The notes under the pieces: generated by a model
The model's database searches: none
Told to the model about the DNA's origin: nothing
The model's input: the letters and a program-made list of their open reading frames with translations, nothing else
Part shown: piece by piece, positions 10,327 through 16,851 of the stretch
How positions within the stretch are numbered: the stretch's first letter is position 1
How the letters are laid out: each line of letters starts with the position of its first letter
Assembly (NCBI GenBank): GCA_002479215.1
Contig: DLME01000019.1
Span: 1 to 24,398, forward strand
DNA length: 24,398 nucleotides
Direction of reading: 5' to 3'
Origin: Syntrophaceae bacterium UBA7544
Lineage (GTDB): Bacteria > Desulfobacterota > Syntrophia > Syntrophales > Smithellaceae
Translations under genes and position numbers: made by a program

Positions 10327-10361
10327 GAATTTCGCTTAAAAATTTTAAAGGGGCTTGTTCA

Positions 10362-11291
10362 ATGAAGAAGGTTGTCTATTACGGCATTCGCGATATCAGG
10401 GTTGAAGAGACAGAGGAAATCCAGCCGGGGAAAGGCGAGGTTAAGATTAAAATCAAATACTGCGGTATTTGCGGCTCGGATTTGCACGAATATCTCCACG
10501 GTCTCTTTCCCGAAAGCCCTTTCGGCCATGAAGCCTGCGGCGAAATCGTCACCGTGGGACCGGGAGTTAAAGGATATGCTGTGGGTGAGCGTGTTTGTTC
10601 CGTTGTCTCCGGCTCTTATGCCGAGTATATAAACTGCCCGCAGGAGCGGTTGCTGAAAATTCCCGTGGATATGGATTGGAAGCGCGCGGCAGTTGTAGAA
10701 CCTCTCTCGGGGGCGGCTTATGCTCTTGAGCGCGCCGGAATCAAGGGGAATGAAAAAGTTTTTGTAGCCGGTTGCGGCACCGTGGGTCTCATGCTCCTGC
10801 TGGGGCTGAAGGCCCTGGGCGTCAAAACAGTATATATGACCGACCTTCTGGAATACAGGCGCAAAAAGGCGCAAGAGTTGGGCGCCACGCTGGTATGGAA
10901 TCCGCTGGAAATAAAAACCGCGGCAAAGATTAAAGAGCTTACTTCCAGCAAGGGCGTTGATGTGGCTATTGAAGCTGTTGGCATTGAAGCAACGTTGAAG
11001 GATTGTCTCTCTTCCGTAAAATATTCGGGGAAGGTTATCGTTCAGGGCATTTTCACACAGCGGGCATCAGTGCATATGCTTGGCTTTGTCACTCGTGAGA
11101 CAACCATGATCGGCACCAACTCTATCCATCCTGAATTGGCCATGTCCTGGATTAAAGCTGGAAACATCCGTCCGGAGAGTGTGGTCACAAAAATTATCCC
11201 CCTGGACAAAATAGTAGCAGAAGGATTCGAAGTTCTGGTCGGGAAAAACAAAGCAGATATCAAAATTCTGGTTGAACCTTCTCTGGCATAG
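10362..11291 (+). CDS. Zinc-type medium-chain alcohol/polyol dehydrogenase lacking the structural-zinc lobe
   Basis: This 309-residue protein has the GroES-like plus Rossmann layout of the MDR superfamily. Catalytic-zinc ligands are visible as Cys37 (CGICGSDLH), His56-Glu57 (GHEACGE) and probably Glu113 (VVEPLSGA). The nucleotide loop is AGCGTVG at 136-142, and Asp161 at the end of the second strand points to NAD rather than NADP. Related sorbitol, threonine and butanediol dehydrogenases are about 340-350 residues. The missing stretch is the four-cysteine structural-zinc loop, because the chain runs from VGERV straight to GSYAEY. The substrate is unknown. The ATG follows AAAGGGG with an 8-base gap. 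The gene stands alone and converges on the SGNH gene. Confidence 0.88.
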   Translation: MKKVVYYGIRDIRVEETEEIQPGKGEVKIKIKYCGICGSDLHEYLHGLFPESPFGHEACGEIVTVGPGVKGYAVGERVCSVVSGSYAEYINCPQERLLKIPVDMDWKRAAVVEPLSGAAYALERAGIKGNEKVFVAGCGTVGLMLLLGLKALGVKTVYMTDLLEYRRKKAQELGATLVWNPLEIKTAAKIKELTSSKGVDVAIEAVGIEATLKDCLSSVKYSGKVIVQGIFTQRASVHMLGFVTRETTMIGTNSIHPELAMSWIKAGNIRPESVVTKIIPLDKIVAEGFEVLVGKNKADIKILVEPSLA

Positions 11292-11294
11292 AGA

Positions 11295-11309
11295 ACTTAC
11301 CGGGTAAGT
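11295..11309. terminator. Short perfect palindrome between convergent genes, possible weak terminator
   Basis: ACTTACCGGGTAAGT is a perfect 15-base odd palindrome 4 bp after the dehydrogenase stop codon. It lies in the 42-bp gap before the end of the convergent SGNH gene. It could fold on either strand, but the following sequence has only a short T run, so intrinsic termination would be weak. The call rests on position and symmetry. Confidence 0.35.
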
Positions 11310-11333
11310 GTGCTACGTTTTCAAAAAGGCAGG

Positions 11334-11963
11334 CTAATCTATCGCGCCGCTCTTCTTGAGAAGAGCCACAATAGATTCAGCAAGACAGCGGTATCCCGCG
11401 ACATTGGGATGGATATAATCCGACTTGAGGGAGCTATCGGCCAACACCGTGGATAATGTCTCCTCTTCAATGGGAATAGATAACTCCTTAGCAATTTCGC
11501 GGTACATTGACGGAGGTGAAAGAGATAGCCCCGGGCCCGGCACCGCAATGAGAACAAGAGCTATTCTTCTTTTCTGTGCTAACCGAATCATTTCCCGGAT
11601 ATTGTTAGCGGCTTGCTGCTGGTTCAAGCGCCGGAGCTGGTCGTTGCCACCATGGCACAACAGCAAAAGGGCCGGTTTCTCCCGTTCCAGAATCTCCGGC
11701 AGGCGGGATAATCCATCGACAGTGACTTCCCCCGGGACTCCAGCATTAACAACTCGCCGGCCAATCATTTTTTCCAAGACCGCCGGATAACTCTGCGCTG
11801 GCTCCACCCCGGTTCCGAAAGTTAAACTATCACCGAACGCCACAATGACTGCATCATCAGCAAGGTGTGGCAATTTGGCTGGGGAAGAGCAGGCCGTCAG
11901 ACCAACACCGATAATGATAACCAGCAACAGGGAAACTAGCGCATTATATCTTTTTGAGTTCAT
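11334..11963 (-). CDS. SGNH/GDSL-family hydrolase, predicted lipoprotein (TesA-like)
   Basis: This 209-residue protein has an N-terminal hydrophobic segment ending in the lipobox LTAC with Cys25, so it is probably lipid-anchored and faces the periplasm. The SGNH blocks are all present: GDSL at 44-47 with nucleophile Ser46, Gly75 in NAGVPG, Asn107 in HGGND, and Asp182/His185 in the final DYIHP block. The family includes arylesterases, thioesterases and lysophospholipases such as TesA; the actual ester substrate cannot be assigned. The ATG start has only a weak GGAA ribosome binding site, but the signal peptide begins there. It is divergent from the VOC gene across a 194-bp spacer. Confidence 0.88.
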   Translation of the reverse strand: MNSKRYNALVSLLLVIIIGVGLTACSSPAKLPHLADDAVIVAFGDSLTFGTGVEPAQSYPAVLEKMIGRRVVNAGVPGEVTVDGLSRLPEILEREKPALLLLCHGGNDQLRRLNQQQAANNIREMIRLAQKRRIALVLIAVPGPGLSLSPPSMYREIAKELSIPIEEETLSTVLADSSLKSDYIHPNVAGYRCLAESIVALLKKSGAID

Positions 11964-12032
11964 ACTTTTATTTCCGGCAATTGGATAAAATCCTCCCGTA
12001 AAGTGCAGTGATCGACAACTCTGCTAATATTA

Positions 12033-12049
12033 TTAGAAAATGATTCTAA
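12033..12049. promoter_or_regulatory. Candidate operator in the SGNH-VOC divergent spacer
   Basis: TTAGAA at 12033-12038 and TTCTAA at 12044-12049 form a perfect 6-bp inverted repeat with a 5-base centre, midway between two divergent genes. It has the size and symmetry of a dimeric regulator site, but I cannot match it to a named regulator, and an AT-rich spacer can yield such repeats by chance. Confidence 0.3.
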
Positions 12050-12157
12050 CTTTTTGTCAAGAGGAAGCAGGGCAGAACTTTTTGAAATACTTATTTTTAT
12101 ATTTTACCTTTTTATGCTACATTCCCGGACGTAATAATCAGAAAGGAATAAAACAAA

Positions 12158-12550
12158 ATGATGAAGCCGGCAAAGAATTCTCTGGATGTCGGGGTGATTG
12201 TCAGTGATATCAAGGCCAGTCTCAACTTTTATCAAAATGTTTTGGGGCTTACGTTTATCGGCACAACTCCTTTATGGTTTGGCACGATGCACCGGCTTCG
12301 ATTCGGCACAAGCGACTTCAAATTGGTGGAACCGAAGGTGATTCCTCCCCGCGGAGCCATTGGTTTGGAGAAACAACTCGGGTTTCGTTATATGACCTTT
12401 GTGATCGAAAATCTCTCCGAACTATGCAACGACCTTCAAAATAAAGGCATAGAATTTTCTGTGCCCGAAAAGGAAATCCGGCCGGGTGTGCGCATTGCGA
12501 TGGTCAAAGACCCGGATGGCAATGTTGTAGAATTCGTGGAACGAAACTAA
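12158..12550 (+). CDS. VOC-superfamily (glyoxalase/bleomycin-resistance-like) protein
   Basis: This small 130-residue cytoplasmic protein has the paired beta-alpha-beta-beta-beta modules of the vicinal oxygen chelate fold. The first begins LDVGVIVSDIKASLNFYQNVLG and the second YMTFVIENLSELCNDLQNKG. The C-terminal strand carries DPDGNVVEFVE, whose Glu is the usual metal ligand. The usual first-strand His is replaced by Val (in DVGVIV), so the metal site may be altered or absent. Family members include glyoxalase I, dioxygenases and resistance proteins; function here is unassigned. The start has GAAAGGA upstream. The stop codon touches the left end of the palindromic element at 12550-12672. Confidence 0.85.
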   Translation: MMKPAKNSLDVGVIVSDIKASLNFYQNVLGLTFIGTTPLWFGTMHRLRFGTSDFKLVEPKVIPPRGAIGLEKQLGFRYMTFVIENLSELCNDLQNKGIEFSVPEKEIRPGVRIAMVKDPDGNVVEFVERN

Positions 12551-12672
12551 TACCATGTTGCTTTCTTTGGCTAACTTTGTTGGTTGCGTTGTCGGCTTCC
12601 TCAACGTATTAGTAATACGCCTGCGGAGCCTCCTCCTTGCCGCCTCGTTATCCTTTGAAAGCGAAATGGTAT
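12550..12672. repeat. Long imperfect palindrome, probable MITE or REP-like element
   Basis: The outer arms ATACCAT (12550-12556) and ATGGTAT (12666-12672) are perfect inverted repeats. Just inside them GCTTTC (12560-12565) pairs with GAAAGC (12657-12662). The centre is CGTATTA (12605-12611), one base, then TAATACG (12613-12619). The intervening arms align with interruptions, so the whole 123 bp could fold into one cruciform. It fills most of the gap between the VOC stop codon and the mtfA-like gene and encodes nothing. No copy of a transposase is nearby. Confidence 0.65.
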
Positions 12673-12692
12673 AAATGACATAAGGAAGCGAT

Positions 12693-13496
12693 ATGTTTCA
12701 ATGGCTAGCAAATCGTCGCCGAAAAAAGCTTGTGCAAGTTCCATTTCCTCCCGCCTGGGAAGAGATCGTTCAACTCAACATTGCTCATTACTGCATGCTG
12801 GAAGATACCGAGTGTGCTCATCTGCGCGCGCTGGTCCAGGTCTTTATTGCCGAAAAGGACTGGGAGGGCTGCGGAGGGCTTACACTTACCGATGAAATCC
12901 GCGTCACCATTTCCGCTCAGGCATGCCTCCTGCTTCTAAACTTGCCCCACAACTACTATCAGAATGTTGAATCAATCATCGTCTATCCTTCTACGGTTAT
13001 TCCACCCCGGCGTAAACCCAGTTTTTTTGAAACACCGATTGCGCCCGTAGAAGATGTCCACCCCATTATCGGGCAAGCTTTTCATCAGGGGCCTGTCATT
13101 ATCATCTGGGATGCGGCTCTGCATGGCGGCCGCCATCCTGAATTAGGCCATAACGTTGTCTATCACGAATTTGCCCATAAACTGGATATGTTGGATGGTG
13201 CCGCTGACGGCACACCTCCCCTGCGAGACCGGGCTGAATACCGAGACTGGGTACAAACATGTTCCCGGGAATATCTTCGATTGAAACATGATGCCGAAAG
13301 AGGCAAAAAATCCTTCCTCAATGCCTATGGCGCGGCAAGCGAAGCTGAATTTTTTGCTGTGGCCACGGAGCAGTTCTTCGACCAACCCCGGTTAATGATA
13401 AAACACGCCCCCGACCTTTATCGTGTTCTTCAGGAATACTACCGTCAGGATCCCGCGAAGCGTTTGGGGCGAAATAACTGCGTGGCCCCGGAATGA
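12693..13496 (+). CDS. mtfA: MtfA-family zinc peptidase (M90)
   Basis: This 267-residue protein matches the length and architecture of MtfA, a gluzincin-like metallopeptidase that in Escherichia coli binds the repressor Mlc and so affects glucose uptake. The zinc motif HEFAH is at 158-162 (in YHEFAHKLDMLDG), with a third Glu ligand expected in EAEFFAVATEQFF (Glu219 or Glu226). The characteristic MtfA stretches LTLTDEIRVTISAQACLLLL and VIIIWDAALHGGRHPELGHN are present. The ATG has AAGGA at 12682-12686, six bases upstream. Whether an Mlc-like partner exists in this organism is not visible here. The last codons overlap an ATGA, but the ORF starting there is only 19 codons and is not called. Confidence 0.9.
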   Translation: MFQWLANRRRKKLVQVPFPPAWEEIVQLNIAHYCMLEDTECAHLRALVQVFIAEKDWEGCGGLTLTDEIRVTISAQACLLLLNLPHNYYQNVESIIVYPSTVIPPRRKPSFFETPIAPVEDVHPIIGQAFHQGPVIIIWDAALHGGRHPELGHNVVYHEFAHKLDMLDGAADGTPPLRDRAEYRDWVQTCSREYLRLKHDAERGKKSFLNAYGAASEAEFFAVATEQFFDQPRLMIKHAPDLYRVLQEYYRQDPAKRLGRNNCVAPE

Positions 13497-13729
13497 AAAA
13501 AGTTTTTGTGCTGTCGATACGGGAAAAAGAATTAAGCAGCAGGGGGCAATGAAACGATGGTGTCAATCTTTATCCAGAACGCCGCTTCGTCTAAGCATGT
13601 GAGAGGTTCTAAAGTCATCAATTGACGAAATTTTGAAAATATGCAAAATGACAAACCACAATCGCTAATTCTCTACCAGGCAGTTTATCCGCGGACTTCT
13701 GAAGGTAAGTTTATTAATAAGTAATAATT

Positions 13730-14071
13730 ATGATTGCTTACATGAAACGACATGAACGATACGTAAAAGAAATGCTGGAGAAGAATCTCAGCCGGGAGGC
13801 GCTAATGGAGCTTCTCGCGTATCACGATAAGCAGATTCAATGGTTGCAACAGGAACGGCTGGCGCACCTTATTACAATGCTGTTTGTTTGTCTGTTCTTT
13901 TTGCTTTCCTTCGGATTCACTATCGTCAATCTATCCCTTCCATACATTATCCTTTCCGCGCTTCTGATGATTTTGTCGGTAGCATACATTATTCATTATT
14001 ACCGGCTGGAAAATGGCGTGCAGAGATGGTATCCTTTATCAAATCAGATTAAACTGAATAATCAATTGTAA
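13730..14071 (+). CDS. Small membrane protein of unknown function with two transmembrane helices
   Basis: This 113-residue protein has a charged, probably helical N-terminal part (about residues 1-45, rich in Lys, Glu, Arg and His). It is followed by two hydrophobic helices near 45-67 and 70-90, then a short basic tail with YRLENGVQRWY. The hairpin topology suggests both termini on the same side of the inner membrane. Neither ATG 13730 nor the in-frame ATG 13742 has a good ribosome binding site; the second gives MKRHERYVKEML and is a plausible alternative start. I do not recognise a functional family. It converges on the methyltransferase gene with 14 bp between. Confidence 0.65.
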   Translation: MIAYMKRHERYVKEMLEKNLSREALMELLAYHDKQIQWLQQERLAHLITMLFVCLFFLLSFGFTIVNLSLPYIILSALLMILSVAYIIHYYRLENGVQRWYPLSNQIKLNNQL

Positions 14072-14085
14072 ATTTATCAAATGGA

Positions 14086-14745
14086 TTACAACATAAATTT
14101 TACCTTAATAAATTTAAACGGGGAAAGCATCGGCACTTTTTCCGGGTATTCTCGATAGGCATCACCGAATTGTTCGACTAGGTCGCGCTCTTCCAGTAGG
14201 GTACCGACAAAAATCCATGCAGACCAGAGAATATTGAACAACAATCTGTCTGTGGTCAGATTCGGACATGACCAGATCATAACCAGCATAAATAAATATA
14301 AGGGGTGACGTACCCAGCAGTAAGGGCCTCTCACCGTGAAAGCTACCGGCCGTGATTTTCTCTCCCTTTGGTAACCTAATATTCCTTTTATGCCAAAAGG
14401 ATCAAAAAAACCAAGCGCCTTGACTCCCCAGACAAATCCGGCAACAGGCAAAATATAAACTATACGCAAGAGTACGCGGGTTATGCCTTCAGCTTTGAGC
14501 AAAACAGATGTTCCCTGCCAAAAAATTACCACTAAGAACAAAAAGATTCCTGAAAGAATTGAATAGATGGCCCCGCTGTATGCTTCCGGCGAAAACCTGA
14601 ATAGAAATCGTCGGAATGATCGGCGAACCATTCCACTGTGCTGAATGAAAAATGCGAGCGAAAGACCGGCATCAAACAAAAGCGCCTGAGGTTCGTCTAA
14701 TTCGAGATTAACCAAATTTAAACGCCCGCCATAAAAAAACAGCAA
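14086..14745 (-). CDS. Integral-membrane methyltransferase of the ICMT/NnrU-like group, apparently interrupted near its 5' end
   Basis: The open part gives 219 residues with several hydrophobic helices. The C-terminal signature of isoprenylcysteine or phospholipid methyltransferase-like proteins is clear: RGPYCWVRHPLY at 139-150 and EERDLVEQFGDAYREY at 185-200. Such proteins bind S-adenosylmethionine at the membrane; the acceptor is unknown here. The only start in this frame is a TTG at 14743-14745 without a ribosome binding site. The missing N-terminal helix is found upstream in another frame (ATG at 14815), separated by a 7-base T run and an in-frame TAG. Either the gene is decaying or the sequence has errors. 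It lies 33 bp after hgcB on the same strand if read from the upstream ATG, so it is probably the last gene of the hgcAB transcript. Confidence 0.75.
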   Translation of the reverse strand: MLFFYGGRLNLVNLELDEPQALLFDAGLSLAFFIQHSGMVRRSFRRFLFRFSPEAYSGAIYSILSGIFLFLVVIFWQGTSVLLKAEGITRVLLRIVYILPVAGFVWGVKALGFFDPFGIKGILGYQRERKSRPVAFTVRGPYCWVRHPLYLFMLVMIWSCPNLTTDRLLFNILWSAWIFVGTLLEERDLVEQFGDAYREYPEKVPMLSPFKFIKVKFML

Positions 14746-14815
14746 AGGCGATTAACGATGAGCCGCTTAAAATATAGGAAAACTAAATTATGATGTATCC
14801 CCAATATTTTTGCAT
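14733..14815 (-). pseudogene. Displaced 5' end of the membrane methyltransferase gene (amber codon plus homopolymer frameshift)
   Basis: On the minus strand an ATG at 14815-14813 opens MQKYWGYIII, then a TAG at 14785-14783, then FSYILSGSSLIAFAV up to a run of seven T (14739-14733 on the minus strand). Removing one T would join this frame to FYGGRLNLVNLELDE of the downstream ORF. The combined product has the expected N-terminal membrane helix. The two lesions, TAG (one base from TGG) and one extra T, are both needed to explain the break. Confidence 0.55.
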
Positions 14816-14848
14816 AATGGAACTTAATTAAGGATTTAATGAAATATT

Positions 14849-15178
14849 TTATTCACAACAGCATCCGCCGTCTTTGTCTTTTGCCGCGCCGCCAACCTCT
14901 GGACCGCAACAACACACGGCATCATTTTTCCCCAGCATGGAATTGATAACGGCCGCAGCACAGCCGACACCGGATTGGACGAAAATAGCGTCAACCGGAC
15001 AATTTTTACTGCATGCGCCGCATTCCATACAAGCATCGCGGTTTTGGATGGTCACGTGCTTTCCGTTCATTTTAAACACTTCATGAGGACAAACATCCAG
15101 ACACATCCCGCAACCGGTGCATTTATCTTCATTAAGTTTTAGGGTAACGACATTTTTTAGATAAATTGAATTTTTCAT
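14849..15178 (-). CDS. hgcB: HgcB, ferredoxin partner of the mercury methylase HgcA
   Basis: This 109-residue protein contains two bacterial 4Fe-4S motifs: Cys20/23/26/30 (CTGCGMCLDVCP) and Cys50/53/56/60 (CMECGACSKNCP). They are followed by Cys73 in GVGC, a conserved extra cysteine needed for HgcB function, and by C-terminal cysteine clusters at 89-91 and 106-108 thought to hand over Hg(II). In the established model HgcB reduces the HgcA corrinoid to Co(I) for mercury methylation. The start is ATG at 15178 behind AGGAG with a 6-base gap, and that site overlaps the hgcA stop codon TAG. The spacing of 9 bp from hgcA and the Cys73 position make the assignment secure. The two Cys triplets exceed the C-terminal Cys pair usually seen. 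Confidence 0.95.
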   Translation of the reverse strand: MKNSIYLKNVVTLKLNEDKCTGCGMCLDVCPHEVFKMNGKHVTIQNRDACMECGACSKNCPVDAIFVQSGVGCAAAVINSMLGKNDAVCCCGPEVGGAAKDKDGGCCCE

Positions 15179-15187
15179 TTTAAACTC

Positions 15188-16348
15188 CTAAGCAATTAAA
15201 AGAGATGTTATCCATATGAAAAGGCCGCATATACCTGCCGATATTTGCAGAGGCAGTGCCCAGCGCATTTCCTTCTTGACACCGGATAGAGAAGTGTAAG
15301 TTGAGGTTCCGGTAAAGTTCATTGCCAGATATGCGGATATGGCCGGAATTATCAGTAGCCAGGCCAAAGCCTCGATTCTGCCAGGCCATGCCTGTAAATT
15401 TATATTCCGCAGGTAAAGAAGAATAAGGGCAATAACTATACCAATGGAAAAACCTTTTATGGAAAATGCCCGCCCCGGGAGATGAGGCAGAAGAAGTGGA
15501 TTTATAACAACTCCTCCCAAAATGGCGGCAAGAAAGGCCACGACGGCAAACAAACCATAATTAAACGCGTTGGCCCAGAAACCCGCCGGGCCTCCAATGC
15601 CGCCCAGTAGAAACAAAATAGGCGCGATGATTAAAAAAGGTTTTATCGTTTCGATAAGTTCTATGGGAATAAGAACAATCCTTTCATTTAATGGGAAAGT
15701 CATTATCCGCATTTCGGAGCCGGCTTTAAGGCCGGCATCAAGATAAGCCGCAACATCTTTTGCCCGTATCGGTCCGTAATAAACTTTAAATCCGGAGACC
15801 TGCTTTACTTTGTGGGCGGCAACACCAGGGGCTCCAAGCTGCGGAATAATTAATTTTCTGTGGCTGACAATATCATTGAGTCTGCTTGATTCTATTTTTT
15901 TGATTAATTCGTCCGTACCGAATGTGCCTTTTCCCGCGGCGCACCACACATTTATTCCTTTTGTGTCCAGCACAAGAATCCATGCATCTCTGCCCGGCAG
16001 AGCTTCACGCAAGCGATCAAAACTCATCTTGTAATTGGCGGTAACTAAAACAGAGGAATTGTTATCGGGATTGCCCAGAGCGTAAAGACCAGGGTCAATG
16101 GCATAATCCATTCTGCCGACTCCCCAGCGGGCTTTAATGCTTCCCCAATGATCCTGCCAACTCAATGCCGAAGATACTCGCGGCAATTTGCCTGCAGTCG
16201 TGGAGATAGAACCGGTAACAAAAGCTTGATTTAAGCGGGTAAGAGCATCCGGAACCGTTTGTGCCGGGACACAGCATGTTGACTCCGTCATAATTACCGG
16301 CAGTGTAATCATATCTCCGGAACCGGAACTGTTTTCAATTTTATTCAT
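15188..16348 (-). CDS. hgcA: HgcA, corrinoid protein of mercury methylation
   Basis: HgcA transfers a methyl group from its cobalamin-type cofactor to Hg(II), giving methylmercury. The defining cap-helix motif NVWCAAGKGTFGT is intact; its Cys is residue 136 from the start chosen here (152 from an upstream ATG) and is the expected lower-axial ligand of cobalt. The N-terminal half is the CFeSP-like corrinoid-binding domain. The C-terminal part, from about residue 240, contains five hydrophobic helices that anchor it in the inner membrane. I chose ATG 16348 (MNKIENSS) because GAGGA lies 7 bases upstream and overlaps the marR stop codon. The ATG at 16396 would extend the protein by 16 residues inside marR. 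Order marR-hgcA-hgcB and the stop/ribosome-site overlaps suggest one translationally coupled transcript. Confidence 0.96.
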   Translation of the reverse strand: MNKIENSSGSGDMITLPVIMTESTCCVPAQTVPDALTRLNQAFVTGSISTTAGKLPRVSSALSWQDHWGSIKARWGVGRMDYAIDPGLYALGNPDNNSSVLVTANYKMSFDRLREALPGRDAWILVLDTKGINVWCAAGKGTFGTDELIKKIESSRLNDIVSHRKLIIPQLGAPGVAAHKVKQVSGFKVYYGPIRAKDVAAYLDAGLKAGSEMRIMTFPLNERIVLIPIELIETIKPFLIIAPILFLLGGIGGPAGFWANAFNYGLFAVVAFLAAILGGVVINPLLLPHLPGRAFSIKGFSIGIVIALILLYLRNINLQAWPGRIEALAWLLIIPAISAYLAMNFTGTSTYTSLSGVKKEMRWALPLQISAGICGLFIWITSLLIA

Positions 16349-16358
16349 AGTGCTATCC

Positions 16359-16832
16359 TCACTCGAGTGATTTGCAGCAACTGCATTCTCGTGCATAATG
16401 TTTTATAGCCATAATAAAAGTCTTAACGGATTCCAAAACAACATCTGCTTTTTTCTCCGGGATATTGCCCATAACCTTGCGGAAAAAATCCGTCAGACAC
16501 AACCAAACTTTTTTGTGGACATCCCTGCCTTCCTTCGTCAAAGATAGCGTTACCGCTCTGGAATCGTGCGGAGCTTGATCGCGCTGCAAAAGGCCTTTCT
16601 TAATCAGGGGGCTGACTAGTCTGGTGGTCGTACTTTTTTCGACAGAAAGATGCTTGTGCAAGTCGGACATATTCAGCTCTTTTTGCTTTGCTACCGCGTC
16701 CAATATCATAAATTGGTGAAACGTCACATCTTCGCAAAAAGCCTCATCCTGACGGCAGCAGCGCGTTACCTGGGAAAGTCCGGTGAATAATTCCATTAAT
16801 TGAGCATAATTTACATTTATCTCTCTAGTCAT
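16359..16832 (-). CDS. Cysteine-rich MarR-family regulator of the hgcAB operon
   Basis: This 157-residue winged-helix protein fits the MarR family: a helical dimerisation N-terminus, a recognition region LHKHLSVEKSTTTRLVSPL (about 58-76), the wing with the family Asp-x-Arg (DSR at 90-92) and LTKEG at 98-102. MarR dimers usually repress until a ligand, oxidation or metal binding releases them. It has seven cysteines: Cys25, Cys26 and Cys33 in the first helices, Cys112, and Cys150, Cys152 and Cys153 near the C-terminus, regions that pack together at MarR dimer interfaces. A thiol- or metal-responsive role is therefore plausible but not proven. The start is ATG 16832, since the TTG at 16847 lies inside the -10 box. 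Its TGA contributes to the hgcA ribosome site. Confidence 0.88.
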   Translation of the reverse strand: MTREINVNYAQLMELFTGLSQVTRCCRQDEAFCEDVTFHQFMILDAVAKQKELNMSDLHKHLSVEKSTTTRLVSPLIKKGLLQRDQAPHDSRAVTLSLTKEGRDVHKKVWLCLTDFFRKVMGNIPEKKADVVLESVKTFIMAIKHYARECSCCKSLE

Positions 16833-16851
16833 AGTTGTATCATACAACTAT
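16831..16851. promoter_or_regulatory. Perfect 21-bp palindrome, predicted MarR operator
   Basis: Arms ATAGTTGTAT (16831-16840) and ATACAACTAT (16842-16851) are exact reverse complements around a single C at 16841. The site covers the -10 box and reaches the marR start codon. MarR-family operators are typically 16-22 bp palindromes with TTG and CAA half-sites like these, so a bound dimer would block RNA polymerase and produce autoregulation of the whole operon. Confidence 0.75.

Larger units (their letters stand above)
9928..10361. other. 434-bp divergent intergenic region between ndvB and the zinc dehydrogenase
   Basis: This AT-rich spacer holds repeat copy B at 10047-10089 and a plausible promoter for the rightward dehydrogenase. 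It also has a 49-codon open frame at 10129-10278 without ATG, GTG or TTG early in the frame; its product resembles coding sequence (for example DFFVLINGKLVLDYHLREN) but matches no family I recognise. No confident ndvB promoter was identified. Confidence 0.6.

Noticed and set aside
13494..13553. 19-codon ORF overlapping the mtfA stop as ATGA
   Set aside because: Too short, no ribosome site of its own and no recognisable sequence.
14783..14785. TAG read as pyrrolysine in the methyltransferase
   Set aside because: Pyl occurs in soluble methylamine methyltransferases at the active site; here the codon is in an N-terminal membrane helix and a second frameshift lies just downstream.
16349..16396. 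Upstream ATG start for hgcA inside marR
   Set aside because: ATG 16348 has a well-placed GAGGA site directly after the marR stop codon; the upstream ATG would overlap marR by 38 bp without a clear ribosome site.
16833..16847. TTG start adding five residues to MarR
   Set aside because: It falls inside the predicted -10 box and operator, so it could not be transcribed from that promoter.
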